Assembly (NCBI GenBank): GCA_026709225.1
Contig: JAPOTJ010000106.1
Span: 1 to 34,043, forward strand
Length of the DNA: 34,043 bases
DNA from: Gammaproteobacteria bacterium
GTDB lineage: Bacteria; Pseudomonadota; Gammaproteobacteria; Pseudomonadales; Azotimanducaceae
Reading direction: 5' to 3'
Part shown: piece after piece, positions 17,037-24,678 of the stretch
How positions within the stretch are numbered: position 1 is the stretch's first letter
How the letters are laid out: each line of letters starts with the position of its first letter
Translations under genes and position numbers: made by a program
The notes under the pieces: model-generated
The model's input: only the letters and a program-made list of their open reading frames with translations
Databases searched by the model: none
What the model was told of the DNA's origin: nothing

Positions 17037-18904
17037 GAGAACTTCAACACTTGGGGGCGCATGCTCTCGCGCATCCGCTCTTCGAGCCACGAGAGAATCT
17101 GCTCGTAAATCTCGCCGGCGGAGATCGCAAGGCCGCCGTAGTAGAGGATCGAATGAAGGGAGTGGGAACCGACGCCGTGCTGCCCAAGCTCTGCGATCAG
17201 CAGTTGACGCATCTGGCCATCGCGATTCTGCTCGACGACGAACAGCGTCTCGTGCGCCGCGATAAAGCGCGCCACTTCATCGCCGAACGGCACGGCGCGA
17301 ATGCGCATGGCATCGAGCTGAATGCCGTGTTCGGCGAGCAGTTCAAGTGCTTCACCCATCGCCGCGTCGGTCGAACCATAGTAGATCACGCCCATGTCAT
17401 TGCCGCGCTCATCAATCTCAGCCTTGGGCACCACGGTCTTGGCGGTATCCCACTTGACGAGCAGCCGCTCCATATTGCGGATGTAGGCATCAGGGGCTTC
17501 GGTGTAGGTCGCGTGCTCGTCGCGCGATGTGCCGCGCGTGAAGAACGCGCCTTTTTCCGGGTGCGCACCCGGCAGCGTCCGATAGCCGATGCCATCGCCA
17601 TCCACGTCAAGGTAGCGACTGAACTGATCCATGCGGTCAAGATCATCGGCTGAAAGCACCTTGCCGCGGTCATAGCGGCGGTTTGCATCCCATTCAAACG
17701 GCTCTGACAGGTGATCGTTCATGCCGAGGTCAAGATCGGAAAGCACCAGCACAGGCGTTTGCAGCCTGTCCGCCAAATCAAAGGCATCCGCTGCAAAGTC
17801 GAAGCACTCCTTGGGCGAGCTTGGCAGCAGCACGACATGCTTGGTATCGCCGTGCGACGCGTACACCGACAACAGGACATCGCTTTGCTGCGTGCGGGTC
17901 GGCATGCCGGTCGACGGCCCGGCGCGCTGAATATCAAAGAGCACGGCAGGTATTTCAGCGAAATAGGCAAGCCCTAGAAACTCGTTCATCAACGACACGC
18001 CCGGCCCGCTCGTGCAGGTAAAGGCGCGCGCGCCGTTCCATCCGGCGCCGATGACCATGCCGATCGCCGAAAGCTCGTCCTCAGCTTGCACGACGGCAGC
18101 CTTGATCTGTCCGGTTTGAAGGTCCTTGCGATGCTGCGCGGCGTACTTTTCGAACGCTTCGGCCATGGATGTCGAAGGCGTGATGGGATACCAAGCACAC
18201 ACGCTCGCGCCACCATAGAGCGCGCCGAGCGCCGCCGAGGTGTTGCCATCGACGATGATGCGATTGCCGACCTGATCACTTGGCCGCACACGAAAGCGCA
18301 AATGCTCGCCGAGATAGTCGCGCGCATAGGTGCTGCCGATGTCGAGCGCGTGGTAGTTCGGCGCGATGAGCGCGTCCTTGCCGCGATACTGATCGTCCAC
18401 CATATGTTTCAAGACATCCATGTCGATTTCCAAGAGCTCGGCGAGCGCGCCAAGATAGACGATATTCTTGAAGAGCGCTCGCTGCTTCGGTTCAGCGAAT
18501 TCATGCACGAGCAGGTTGGCGATGGGGATGCCAATGTGCCGAATGTCATTGCGTCTCGTGCGCAGCGTGCGCGCCATCGGCTTGCTGCTGTCAAACACCA
18601 GATAGCCGCCGGGCAACAAGGCATCCACATCTTGCACATAGGTTTCCGCATTCATGGCGACGACGATATCGGCGCCGTCGCGCCGGCCGAGATGACCGCG
18701 CTCGTTGACGCGCACTTCAAACCAAGTCGGCAAGCCTTGGATGTTGGAGGGGAAAATATTGCGGCCGGTCACCGGCACGCCCATGCGAAAGATGGCGTGC
18801 GCGAACATGCCGTTGGCGCTCGCCGAGCCTGATCCGTTGACATTCGCAAAGCGAATGACAAAGTCGTTATAGACAATGTCCTTGGGTTTGGCTGGCGGCT
18901 TCAT
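17033..18904 (-). CDS. korA: 2-oxoacid:ferredoxin oxidoreductase, fused gamma-alpha subunit
   Basis: This is a 623-residue fusion. Residues about 10-190 form the gamma domain (VIRFANVNGSGSASANGMFA; IQGLPTWFEVRVNERGHLG). From about 215 the alpha domain begins (GNTSAALGALYGGASVCAWY, then PITPSTSMAEAFEKY), with GPGVSLMNEFLGLAYFAEIP and RAGPSTGMPTRTQQSD, the typical CoA/ThDP-contact regions. The gamma-alpha order matches KorA-type enzymes with no delta ferredoxin subunit, so an external ferredoxin is needed. The neighbouring flavoprotein with two clusters could supply that function. It starts nine bases after the upstream gene and overlaps korB by four bases. Confidence 0.92.
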   Translation of the reverse strand: MKPPAKPKDIVYNDFVIRFANVNGSGSASANGMFAHAIFRMGVPVTGRNIFPSNIQGLPTWFEVRVNERGHLGRRDGADIVVAMNAETYVQDVDALLPGGYLVFDSSKPMARTLRTRRNDIRHIGIPIANLLVHEFAEPKQRALFKNIVYLGALAELLEIDMDVLKHMVDDQYRGKDALIAPNYHALDIGSTYARDYLGEHLRFRVRPSDQVGNRIIVDGNTSAALGALYGGASVCAWYPITPSTSMAEAFEKYAAQHRKDLQTGQIKAAVVQAEDELSAIGMVIGAGWNGARAFTCTSGPGVSLMNEFLGLAYFAEIPAVLFDIQRAGPSTGMPTRTQQSDVLLSVYASHGDTKHVVLLPSSPKECFDFAADAFDLADRLQTPVLVLSDLDLGMNDHLSEPFEWDANRRYDRGKVLSADDLDRMDQFSRYLDVDGDGIGYRTLPGAHPEKGAFFTRGTSRDEHATYTEAPDAYIRNMERLLVKWDTAKTVVPKAEIDERGNDMGVIYYGSTDAAMGEALELLAEHGIQLDAMRIRAVPFGDEVARFIAAHETLFVVEQNRDGQMRQLLIAELGQHGVGSHSLHSILYYGGLAISAGEIYEQILSWLEERMRESMRPQVLKFS

Positions 18905-18913
18905 CGTCCGCCC

Positions 18914-20698
18914 TTACTCCGCATAGCTGCCAAGCTGCGGCAGATGGAAGATCGACTTCTGCATGTCCCAGGCGTTTGTTGGACAGCGTTCGGCGCAGAG
19001 GCCGCAGTGCAAGCACAGGTCCTCGTCCTTGACCATGACGCGCGTTGTTGGCAGTGCTTCCGAGACGTACAAATCTTGCTCGTGGTTCTCAGCAGGTGCC
19101 ATCAGCCGCGTGCGCAATTCGGCCTCTTCGCCATTGTCCACAAAGCTGATGCAGTCCATAGGGCAGATGTCCACGCAGGCATCGCATTCGATGCACAGCT
19201 GCTCGGTAAACACCGTCTGCACGTCGCAATTGAGGCAGCGCTGCGCCTCAAAATGGCCGAGGCGCGCATCAAAGCCAAGTTCGACTTCGACTTTGATGTT
19301 GGAGAGCGTCTTGTCGAGTTTGGAGTGCGGCACGAGGACACGCGTTGCGGGGTCGTGCTCGCTGTCGTAGCTCCATTCGTGCACGCCCATCTTCTGGCTG
19401 ATGAGATTGACGCCGCGCGGCGGCCGGTCCTTCTTGAGATCCTTGCCTTGGCACATGAGATGAATGGAGATGGCCGCCTGATGGGCGTGCGCCGAGGCCC
19501 AGATGATGTTTTCTGGGCCGAACGCCGAGTCGCCGCCGAAGAACACCTTGGGATTGGTGGATTGAAAGGTGATTTCGTCGAGCACCGGGCAATCCCACTT
19601 GTCAAACTCGATGCCGAGATCTCGCTCGATCCACGGGCAGTGGTTTTCCTGACCGATGGCCATGAGCACATGGTCGGCTTCCATGAAGACATCCGATTCG
19701 CCGGTCGGGACGGATTTGAGGCGTCCATTTTCGTCTGGTACTTGTTCGATGCACGTGAACCAGATGCCCTTGAGCTGGCCGTTCTCATGCACGAACTCAC
19801 GCGGCGGCCGGTTGTTGATGATTGGAATGCCTTCGAGCATGGCTTCTTCCTTCTCCCACTCGGACGCCTTCATCACGTCAAAGCCTGAGCGCACAACCAC
19901 GTGCACGGACTCGGCGCCAAGGCGCTTCGACGTTCGGCAGCAGTCCATGGCCGTGTTGCCGCCACCCATCACAATGACCTTGCCTTGGATCGATGTGGTG
20001 TGCCCGAACGCGACGCTCGAAAGCCAGTCGATGCCGATGCTGATGTGCGCATCGGACTCGGCCCTGCCCGGAATATCAAGATCGCGTCCACGCGGCGCGC
20101 CGGTGCCAACGAAGTATGCATCGAACCCCATATCGAGCATGTCCTTCATGCTCGTGATCTCGTGCCCGAAATGACACTCGACACCCATATCGAGAATCAG
20201 ATCGACTTCTTCCTCAAGCACGTCCGCTGGCAGACGAAAGGCCGGAATCTGCGTGCGCATCATGCCGCCGCCAGCCGGATCCTTCTCGAACATGTGTACT
20301 TCATAGCCAAGCGGCAGAAGATCGCGCGCGACAGCCAGCGATGCCGGCCCGGAGCCTAGGAGCGCGACCCGAAAGCCGTTTTTCTTCTTCGGCACGGGCG
20401 GCAGGTAGTCTGTGATGTCGCCCTTGTAGTCGGCGGCGACACGCTTCAAACGACAGATGGCGACGGGCTTTTCCTCGGTACGAACACGGCGGCACGCTGG
20501 CTCGCACGGACGATCGCAGGTGCGTCCGAGAATGCCAGGAAAAACGTTTGAATCCCAGTTGAGCATGTAGGCTTCGGTGTATCGCTCCGCCGCGATCAAG
20601 CGGATGTATTCAGGCACCGGCGTATGCGCAGGACACGCCCACTGGCAATCGACCACCTTGTGAAAGTAGTCGGGATTGTGAATGTTGGTCGGCTTCAC
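18914..20698 (-). CDS. GltD-like FAD/NAD(P) oxidoreductase fused to a two-cluster ferredoxin domain
   Basis: This 594-residue protein has three parts. The N-terminal cysteine-rich domain (DCQWACPAHTPVPEYI, then GRTCDRPCEPACRR) matches the [4Fe-4S] domain of glutamate synthase small subunits. The centre has two Rossmann motifs (VALLGSGPASLAVARDLL for FAD and KVIVMGGGNTAMDCCRTSKR for NAD(P)H). The C-terminus has two ferredoxin-type motifs, CIECDACVDICPMDC and CLHCGLCAERCPTNAW. The start is GTG at 20698. It leads the operon with korA and korB, so it probably passes electrons between Kor and NAD(P), replacing a separate ferredoxin and reductase. It is not a standard glutamate synthase subunit, since no large subunit is present. 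It could conceivably be bifurcating; that is unproven. Confidence 0.88.
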   Translation of the reverse strand: MKPTNIHNPDYFHKVVDCQWACPAHTPVPEYIRLIAAERYTEAYMLNWDSNVFPGILGRTCDRPCEPACRRVRTEEKPVAICRLKRVAADYKGDITDYLPPVPKKKNGFRVALLGSGPASLAVARDLLPLGYEVHMFEKDPAGGGMMRTQIPAFRLPADVLEEEVDLILDMGVECHFGHEITSMKDMLDMGFDAYFVGTGAPRGRDLDIPGRAESDAHISIGIDWLSSVAFGHTTSIQGKVIVMGGGNTAMDCCRTSKRLGAESVHVVVRSGFDVMKASEWEKEEAMLEGIPIINNRPPREFVHENGQLKGIWFTCIEQVPDENGRLKSVPTGESDVFMEADHVLMAIGQENHCPWIERDLGIEFDKWDCPVLDEITFQSTNPKVFFGGDSAFGPENIIWASAHAHQAAISIHLMCQGKDLKKDRPPRGVNLISQKMGVHEWSYDSEHDPATRVLVPHSKLDKTLSNIKVEVELGFDARLGHFEAQRCLNCDVQTVFTEQLCIECDACVDICPMDCISFVDNGEEAELRTRLMAPAENHEQDLYVSEALPTTRVMVKDEDLCLHCGLCAERCPTNAWDMQKSIFHLPQLGSYAE

Positions 20699-20838
20699 GA
20701 TCGCCCGATGTTCAATCGGCTAGATGGCAAGCACTTTACCCTCTCGCGTGCGCGCTTGTCTATGCGTCCGAGCGCGGTTTCTTTGCAGCGCGAGTGAGGC
20801 GCAAGTCGCATTGCACATCGAACATATGTCTGACACGT

Positions 20839-20872
20839 CTGCCCAAAATTCCGAAATGTCCCGAGCCGCTAC
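20839..20872. repeat. 34-bp direct repeat, left copy, flanking nuclease cassette
   Basis: This starts CTGCCCAAAATTCCGAAATG and ends CCGCTAC. It matches 21574-21607 in the same orientation at 29 of 34 positions. The two copies bracket the higher-GC nuclease-like gene. The remaining spacer from 20699 to 20938 shows no other gene. Confidence 0.7.
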
Positions 20873-20938
20873 ATGTTGGTCATGGTGAATGCCGAGGGGA
20901 TATACTGAGCAGCAACGCCCTCCGATGCTATTTTGTCC

Positions 20939-21535
20939 GTGACCGACGATGAACTGAAAGCGCTTGTAGCCGGACTTGCCGTCGCGCAGGACCGGACTGA
21001 AGCCCTCGTTGCCGAGATTGCCGCTCAACAGGCGAAGACCGACGCACAGCTGGCCGAGACCGACGCACAGCTCGCCAGGACCGACGCCCAGCTGGCCGGA
21101 ACCGATGCCAAGCTGGATCGGCTGGCGGCGATGTACGGCGGCGTGGGCAACAACCAGGGCTTGGTAGCCGAGGAGTTCTACTACAACTCCCTCAAGGCCG
21201 ACCCGGTGCTGGACGGGATGCGCTTCGACTTCGTGGACCGGAACGTCACCCGCAGCCGCGCCGGCCTGGAGGACGAGTTCGACCTCCTGCTGGTCAACGG
21301 CCGGGCGGTGTTCGTGGTGGAGGTCAAGTACAAGGCGCACGAGAAGGACCTCGGGCGCCTGCTGGGCGAGAAGGCGCCGAACTTCCGGCGTTTGTTCCCT
21401 GAGCACACCCGGCGCGGCCAGCGCTTCGCGCTGGCCGCGTTCCACATCCACGACGGGCTGAAGCGGGCGGCGCTGGAGCAGGGCGTGAGCGTCCTGCAGC
21501 GCAAGGGCGACGTGATCGAAACCCTCGCGGCCTGA
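20939..21535 (+). CDS. PD-(D/E)XK nuclease-like protein with N-terminal coiled coil
   Basis: This protein of about 198 residues starts at GTG 20939, with TTG 20933 equally possible; no clear ribosome site is seen. An N-terminal coiled coil contains four heptads beginning TDAQLA. The C-terminal domain has EDEFDLLLVNGRAVFVVEVK, the D-x(12)-E-x-K arrangement of PD-(D/E)XK nucleases, preceded by an acidic helix (GLVAEEFYYNSL). Similar small coiled-coil nuclease-fold proteins are common and poorly characterised. GC is visibly higher than in neighbouring genes and the gene is bracketed by 34-bp direct repeats, both signs of transfer. The DNA-cutting function is inferred from the motif only. Confidence 0.72.
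   Translation: MTDDELKALVAGLAVAQDRTEALVAEIAAQQAKTDAQLAETDAQLARTDAQLAGTDAKLDRLAAMYGGVGNNQGLVAEEFYYNSLKADPVLDGMRFDFVDRNVTRSRAGLEDEFDLLLVNGRAVFVVEVKYKAHEKDLGRLLGEKAPNFRRLFPEHTRRGQRFALAAFHIHDGLKRAALEQGVSVLQRKGDVIETLAA
21038..21121 (+). repeat. Four 21-bp tandem repeats encoding coiled-coil heptads
   Basis: Four in-frame units of 21 bases start ACCGACGCACAGCT or a close variant and encode TDAQLAE, TDAQLAR, TDAQLAG and TDAKLDR. Unit number could change by slippage without a frameshift, changing the length of the coiled coil by whole heptads. Confidence 0.8.
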
Positions 21536-21565
21536 CACCCGGGGCGCGTGGCTGCGCCGCCGCTC

Positions 21566-22123
21566 TTACAAGCCTGCCCAAAACTCCGAAATATCTTGGG
21601 CCGCTACGCAGCTGTTCTTGTTTGCGCATCGACCGAGGCTTCGGCACGGTCCACATGACCGCTTCACGCGAAACGCCTGCCGCCGGTTGCCCTTCAATCG
21701 ATCATCAAACAAGTGCGCCCAGAGGAAATGTGCCTTTTCGTGCAGGATGAGCCGGTGCATGTAGTCTTCGGGTTGCCCTTGAAAAGCGCTCTCCATGAAC
21801 TCCACGTAATGCGATTGCGGCCAGGCAACGGCAGGCGCTTGCGGGTACAGCGGATGCCGCAAGCCATCGACGGTCTCAAGGCGAGGCACTGAATTGACGA
21901 ACGCCGCAGAAGACACCGTCACGCTGCGGGTGCCGTCCTCGGCGACCTCGATTTCGATATCACCATCAATGAACGCATCTGTCATGTGCCATGCGCTCGC
22001 TGGCAGCATCTGATTCCAAGCAATGCTCTGCACTTTCTGCGGAATAGACTCCATGGTGGTCAGGAGACGAAATGCGTGTGCGCAGCCACGGGCACTACCC
22101 ATAGCAATGCCAGCGAGAGGCAC
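21566..22123 (-). pseudogene. Truncated HExxH metallopeptidase-like gene
   Basis: The frame gives 185 codons. Residues 17 to about 144 look like a real protein: SIPQKVQSIAWNQMLPASAW, RHPLYPQAPAVAWPQSHYVE and the zinc-type motif RLILHEKAHFLWAHLFDDRL (HEKAH at 128-132). From memory, related full-length proteins continue well past this point with a further acidic motif that would supply the third zinc ligand. Here the sequence changes character after residue 144 (near 21692) into a Cys/Arg-rich tail that runs into the 34-bp repeat. The start is also unclear. I read it as a fragment cut by the insertion or rearrangement that brought in the nuclease cassette. Confidence 0.55.
21574..21607. repeat. 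34-bp direct repeat, right copy, flanking nuclease cassette
   Basis: This is the right partner of 20839-20872, with five mismatches. On the minus strand both copies encode DISEFWA in the frame of the neighbouring open frames, but the conservation runs past that phrase and looks like DNA-level rather than protein-level similarity. Confidence 0.7.
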
Positions 22124-22232
22124 GACGCACGAACTTGCTTCAATTTCTGTCTCAAGGCGCTTTTGATCGCGTGACCAAGATCATACGCAATCTTGCCGCC
22201 AACATGAAGCCACATCGCTTAAGATTGCGCAC

Positions 22233-23510
22233 ATGCCGAAACTGATCACAGCCAGCGACCTCAGAGACATACTTCGACCAGGCGTGCGCATCGCTGTGCC
22301 GGGCGGCGTTGGCGAACCGACCGGCCTCATCGAGCTTCTCCGCGAGGCGCCGGAGGCAGCGGCAGGCGTCACCTTCTATCAATTTCCCTTAGCCGGCCTC
22401 AACCATTTCGACTATTCATCGCTCGACAACACCACGCGCATCTGCACGCCCTTCATGGCACCGCACCTGCGAGCCGCGGAAGAATCCGGGCGTCTCGAGT
22501 TCATCCCCGTCAGCATGAGACAGATGTATGACTATTTCGCGCGCGCGCCGCAGTTTGACTTGTGCCTCTTGCAGCTCGCGCCGCCGGATGCAAGCGACAT
22601 GGCGAAGCACGGTTTCAGCTTCGATTTTATCGAGGCCATGGTCGGCAATTCAAAGCGGCTCTTGGCCGAGATCAACGCGCAGCTTCGCCCACCTGCGGGC
22701 GTGCCCGGAATCGCCATGGACGAAATCGATTACGCCGTGGAAACGTCGCACGCGATCATCGAAATGCCAGCACCGAAGATTGACGAAACGGCGCACGCCA
22801 TTGGTCAACATGTGGCTGACTTTATTCCCGACGGCGCGTGCCTTCAGACGGGCATCGGTTCGATTCCTGCGGCAGTGCTCGCGGGCTTAAGCGAACACTC
22901 GGATCTCGGCATGCATTCGGGACTCATTGACGATGCCGGCATGGAACTCGTGCAACGGGGCAACCTGACCGGTCGCCAAAAGGCCATCGACCGAGGCCAG
23001 CACGTCGCGTGCATGGCGATTGGCAGCCAGAGTCTCTACGATTGGGTCGCAGACAATCGGCAAATCGTCCTGCGCGGCGCCAACTACACGCACGAAGCGC
23101 GCATCATTGCCGAACTCGACGATTTCTATTCGATCAATTCAGCTATCGAGATCGATCTCAGCGGCCAAGTGAACGCCGAATGGGTGGGTGGACGCCAGGT
23201 GTCGGGCACCGGCGGCTCGGTGGACTTCATGCGCGCCGCGACATTCTCGCGAGGCGGCAGGTCGATCATCGCGCTCGCAAGCACCGCGAAAGGCGGCGCA
23301 CGCTCGCGCATCGTAAGGAAGTTCGCTGAAGGCACGCCGGTCACCGCGCTCAGGACTGATGTCGATACGATCGTCACCGAACACGGCGTGGCGGAGCTCA
23401 AAGGACAGTCTTTGCAAGCGCGACGCGAGCGGCTGATCGCGGTCGCCGCGCCTCAATTTCGGGACCAGCTTCAGGAAGATTCGCGCGCGACCAATTCTGC
23501 GCCTACATAG
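22233..23510 (+). CDS. Acetyl-CoA hydrolase/CoA-transferase family protein
   Basis: This is a 425-residue family I CoA-transferase (4-hydroxybutyrate CoA-transferase/acetyl-CoA hydrolase type). The N-terminal domain has GVRIAVPGGVGEPTGLIELL. The C-terminal domain has CLQTGIGSIPAAVLAGL, LGMHSGLIDDAGMELVQRG, AIEIDLSGQVNAEWVGG and GTGGSVDFMRAA, in the family's usual order. It would move CoA between an acyl-CoA and a free acid through a glutamyl-CoA intermediate. The donor and acceptor cannot be told from sequence. The ATG at 22233 is suitable. It is a single gene, and its last 40 bases overlap the convergent DUF815 gene. Confidence 0.88.
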   Translation: MPKLITASDLRDILRPGVRIAVPGGVGEPTGLIELLREAPEAAAGVTFYQFPLAGLNHFDYSSLDNTTRICTPFMAPHLRAAEESGRLEFIPVSMRQMYDYFARAPQFDLCLLQLAPPDASDMAKHGFSFDFIEAMVGNSKRLLAEINAQLRPPAGVPGIAMDEIDYAVETSHAIIEMPAPKIDETAHAIGQHVADFIPDGACLQTGIGSIPAAVLAGLSEHSDLGMHSGLIDDAGMELVQRGNLTGRQKAIDRGQHVACMAIGSQSLYDWVADNRQIVLRGANYTHEARIIAELDDFYSINSAIEIDLSGQVNAEWVGGRQVSGTGGSVDFMRAATFSRGGRSIIALASTAKGGARSRIVRKFAEGTPVTALRTDVDTIVTEHGVAELKGQSLQARRERLIAVAAPQFRDQLQEDSRATNSAPT

Positions 23511-24343
23511 TCCTTGGCAAACGCATGCGCCGTGCGCCCGTTGCGGCTACCGCGCGCGAGCGCCCAGCGCAAGGCATCACCGCGCACTTCATCGCTCCAC
23601 GCGAGGTCAAGACCATGCGCCCTCGCCAGCTGCGCGAACCAATGCTCGGCAATCACAAGATACTCGTCCTGCGGGAAGGGGTAGAACGAGAGCCAGATGC
23701 CGAACCTGTCTGAAAGCGACAGCGATTCTTCAATCGCTTCGCCCGGATGCACTTCGCCAGTATCCGAATGGCTTGACGCCAGATTATCGCTCATGCGCTC
23801 GGGCATCAAATGTCGGCGATTCGAGGTGGCATAGATGAGCATGTTCTCCGATGCCGTAAACACCGAGCCCTCGAGCGCACTCTTGAGTTCCCGGTAGGCA
23901 TCGTCGCCAAGGTCGAATGAGAGGTCATCGCACATCACGAGAAAGCGGTACGGCAAGTCTCTGAGCTTGGCCGTGAGATCGGCTAAGCTGCCGAGTGCGG
24001 CTTTTTCGACCTGCACAAGACGCAGCCCGTCTTCGCTGAACGCGTTCAAGAGCGCATGAATCAGAGACGACTTGCCGGCACCGCGCGCGCCAGTCAAGAG
24101 CGCATTGTTGGCGGGCGCACCCATGACGAACTGCTTGGTATTGCGCAGAAGCACTGATTTTTGCCGGTCGATGCATTTGAGGTCATCAAGCGTGATGCGG
24201 GCGAGTTCGCCATAGGCGCGAAGATAGCCGCCGGAGAGGGCATTCGACCACAAGGCGGCGCGCTCCCGCGACCAATCCACGGAGTCTTCGGGCAGCAGGA
24301 TAAGCGCCCGCTGAGCCAGACGTTGTATGGGTGCATCGCTCAC
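23471..24343 (-). CDS. DUF815 family AAA-type ATPase
   Basis: This is a 290-residue P-loop ATPase of the DUF815 family. The Walker A motif is LLTGARGAGKSSLIHALL, Walker B is FLVMCDDLSFD, and the sensor region is MLIYATSNRRHLMPERM. It is followed by LSDRFGIWLSFYPFPQDEYL, which is characteristic of the family. The cellular role of DUF815 is not established. Its start overlaps the DUF503 stop by four bases, so the two are translationally coupled. Its 3' end overlaps the convergent CoA-transferase by 40 bases. Confidence 0.88.
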   Translation of the reverse strand: MSDAPIQRLAQRALILLPEDSVDWSRERAALWSNALSGGYLRAYGELARITLDDLKCIDRQKSVLLRNTKQFVMGAPANNALLTGARGAGKSSLIHALLNAFSEDGLRLVQVEKAALGSLADLTAKLRDLPYRFLVMCDDLSFDLGDDAYRELKSALEGSVFTASENMLIYATSNRRHLMPERMSDNLASSHSDTGEVHPGEAIEESLSLSDRFGIWLSFYPFPQDEYLVIAEHWFAQLARAHGLDLAWSDEVRGDALRWALARGSRNGRTAHAFAKDYVGAELVARESS

Positions 24344-24621
24344 AGACGGCTCCGCTCGATATGCACGATTTCACCGTCCACGCGCTCAAGAATGCTGCGT
24401 TCTACAACGTCAAAGGACTGCTCGACCAGAGCACTCGTCAACGCGCCGCAAACAAAGCTCCACTCGGCGGTCTGCAGATCGTTCTGATAGCCGCTCTCAC
24501 ACACAGCCAAGTTGGGCGCGGCCGAGAGCTTTGACATCACGCCCCGTACCCGGCGGCGCTTTTCTTTGAGCGAAGCGCAGCCGTGCAAGCGAAGCGTGAC
24601 GACGAGAAGCGAAATATGCAT
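24340..24621 (-). CDS. DUF503 family protein (YlxP-like)
   Basis: This is a 93-residue DUF503 protein, recognisable from RLHGCASLKEKRRRVRGVM near the N-terminus and the small alpha/beta layout. In Firmicutes, relatives (YlxP) sit by ribosome-maturation genes. Here it is paired instead with a DUF815 ATPase through an ATGA overlap. The ATG start at 24621 lies 57 bases from the divergent MFS-PlsC start. Function is unknown. Confidence 0.85.
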   Translation of the reverse strand: MHISLLVVTLRLHGCASLKEKRRRVRGVMSKLSAAPNLAVCESGYQNDLQTAEWSFVCGALTSALVEQSFDVVERSILERVDGEIVHIERSRL

Positions 24622-24678
24622 GACCCAAGCATCTTACCGAATGCCAAGACGAGAGAGAATCCTGTAGGCTTAGGGCCC

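Noticed and set aside
18944-19888. 314-residue plus-strand frame
   Set aside because: It is antisense to the GltD-ferredoxin fusion, whose motifs are unmistakable.
20720-21538. 272-residue minus-strand frame over the nuclease gene
   Set aside because: It is antisense to a gene with clear nuclease-fold motifs, and its own product is His/Val-rich with no recognisable domain.
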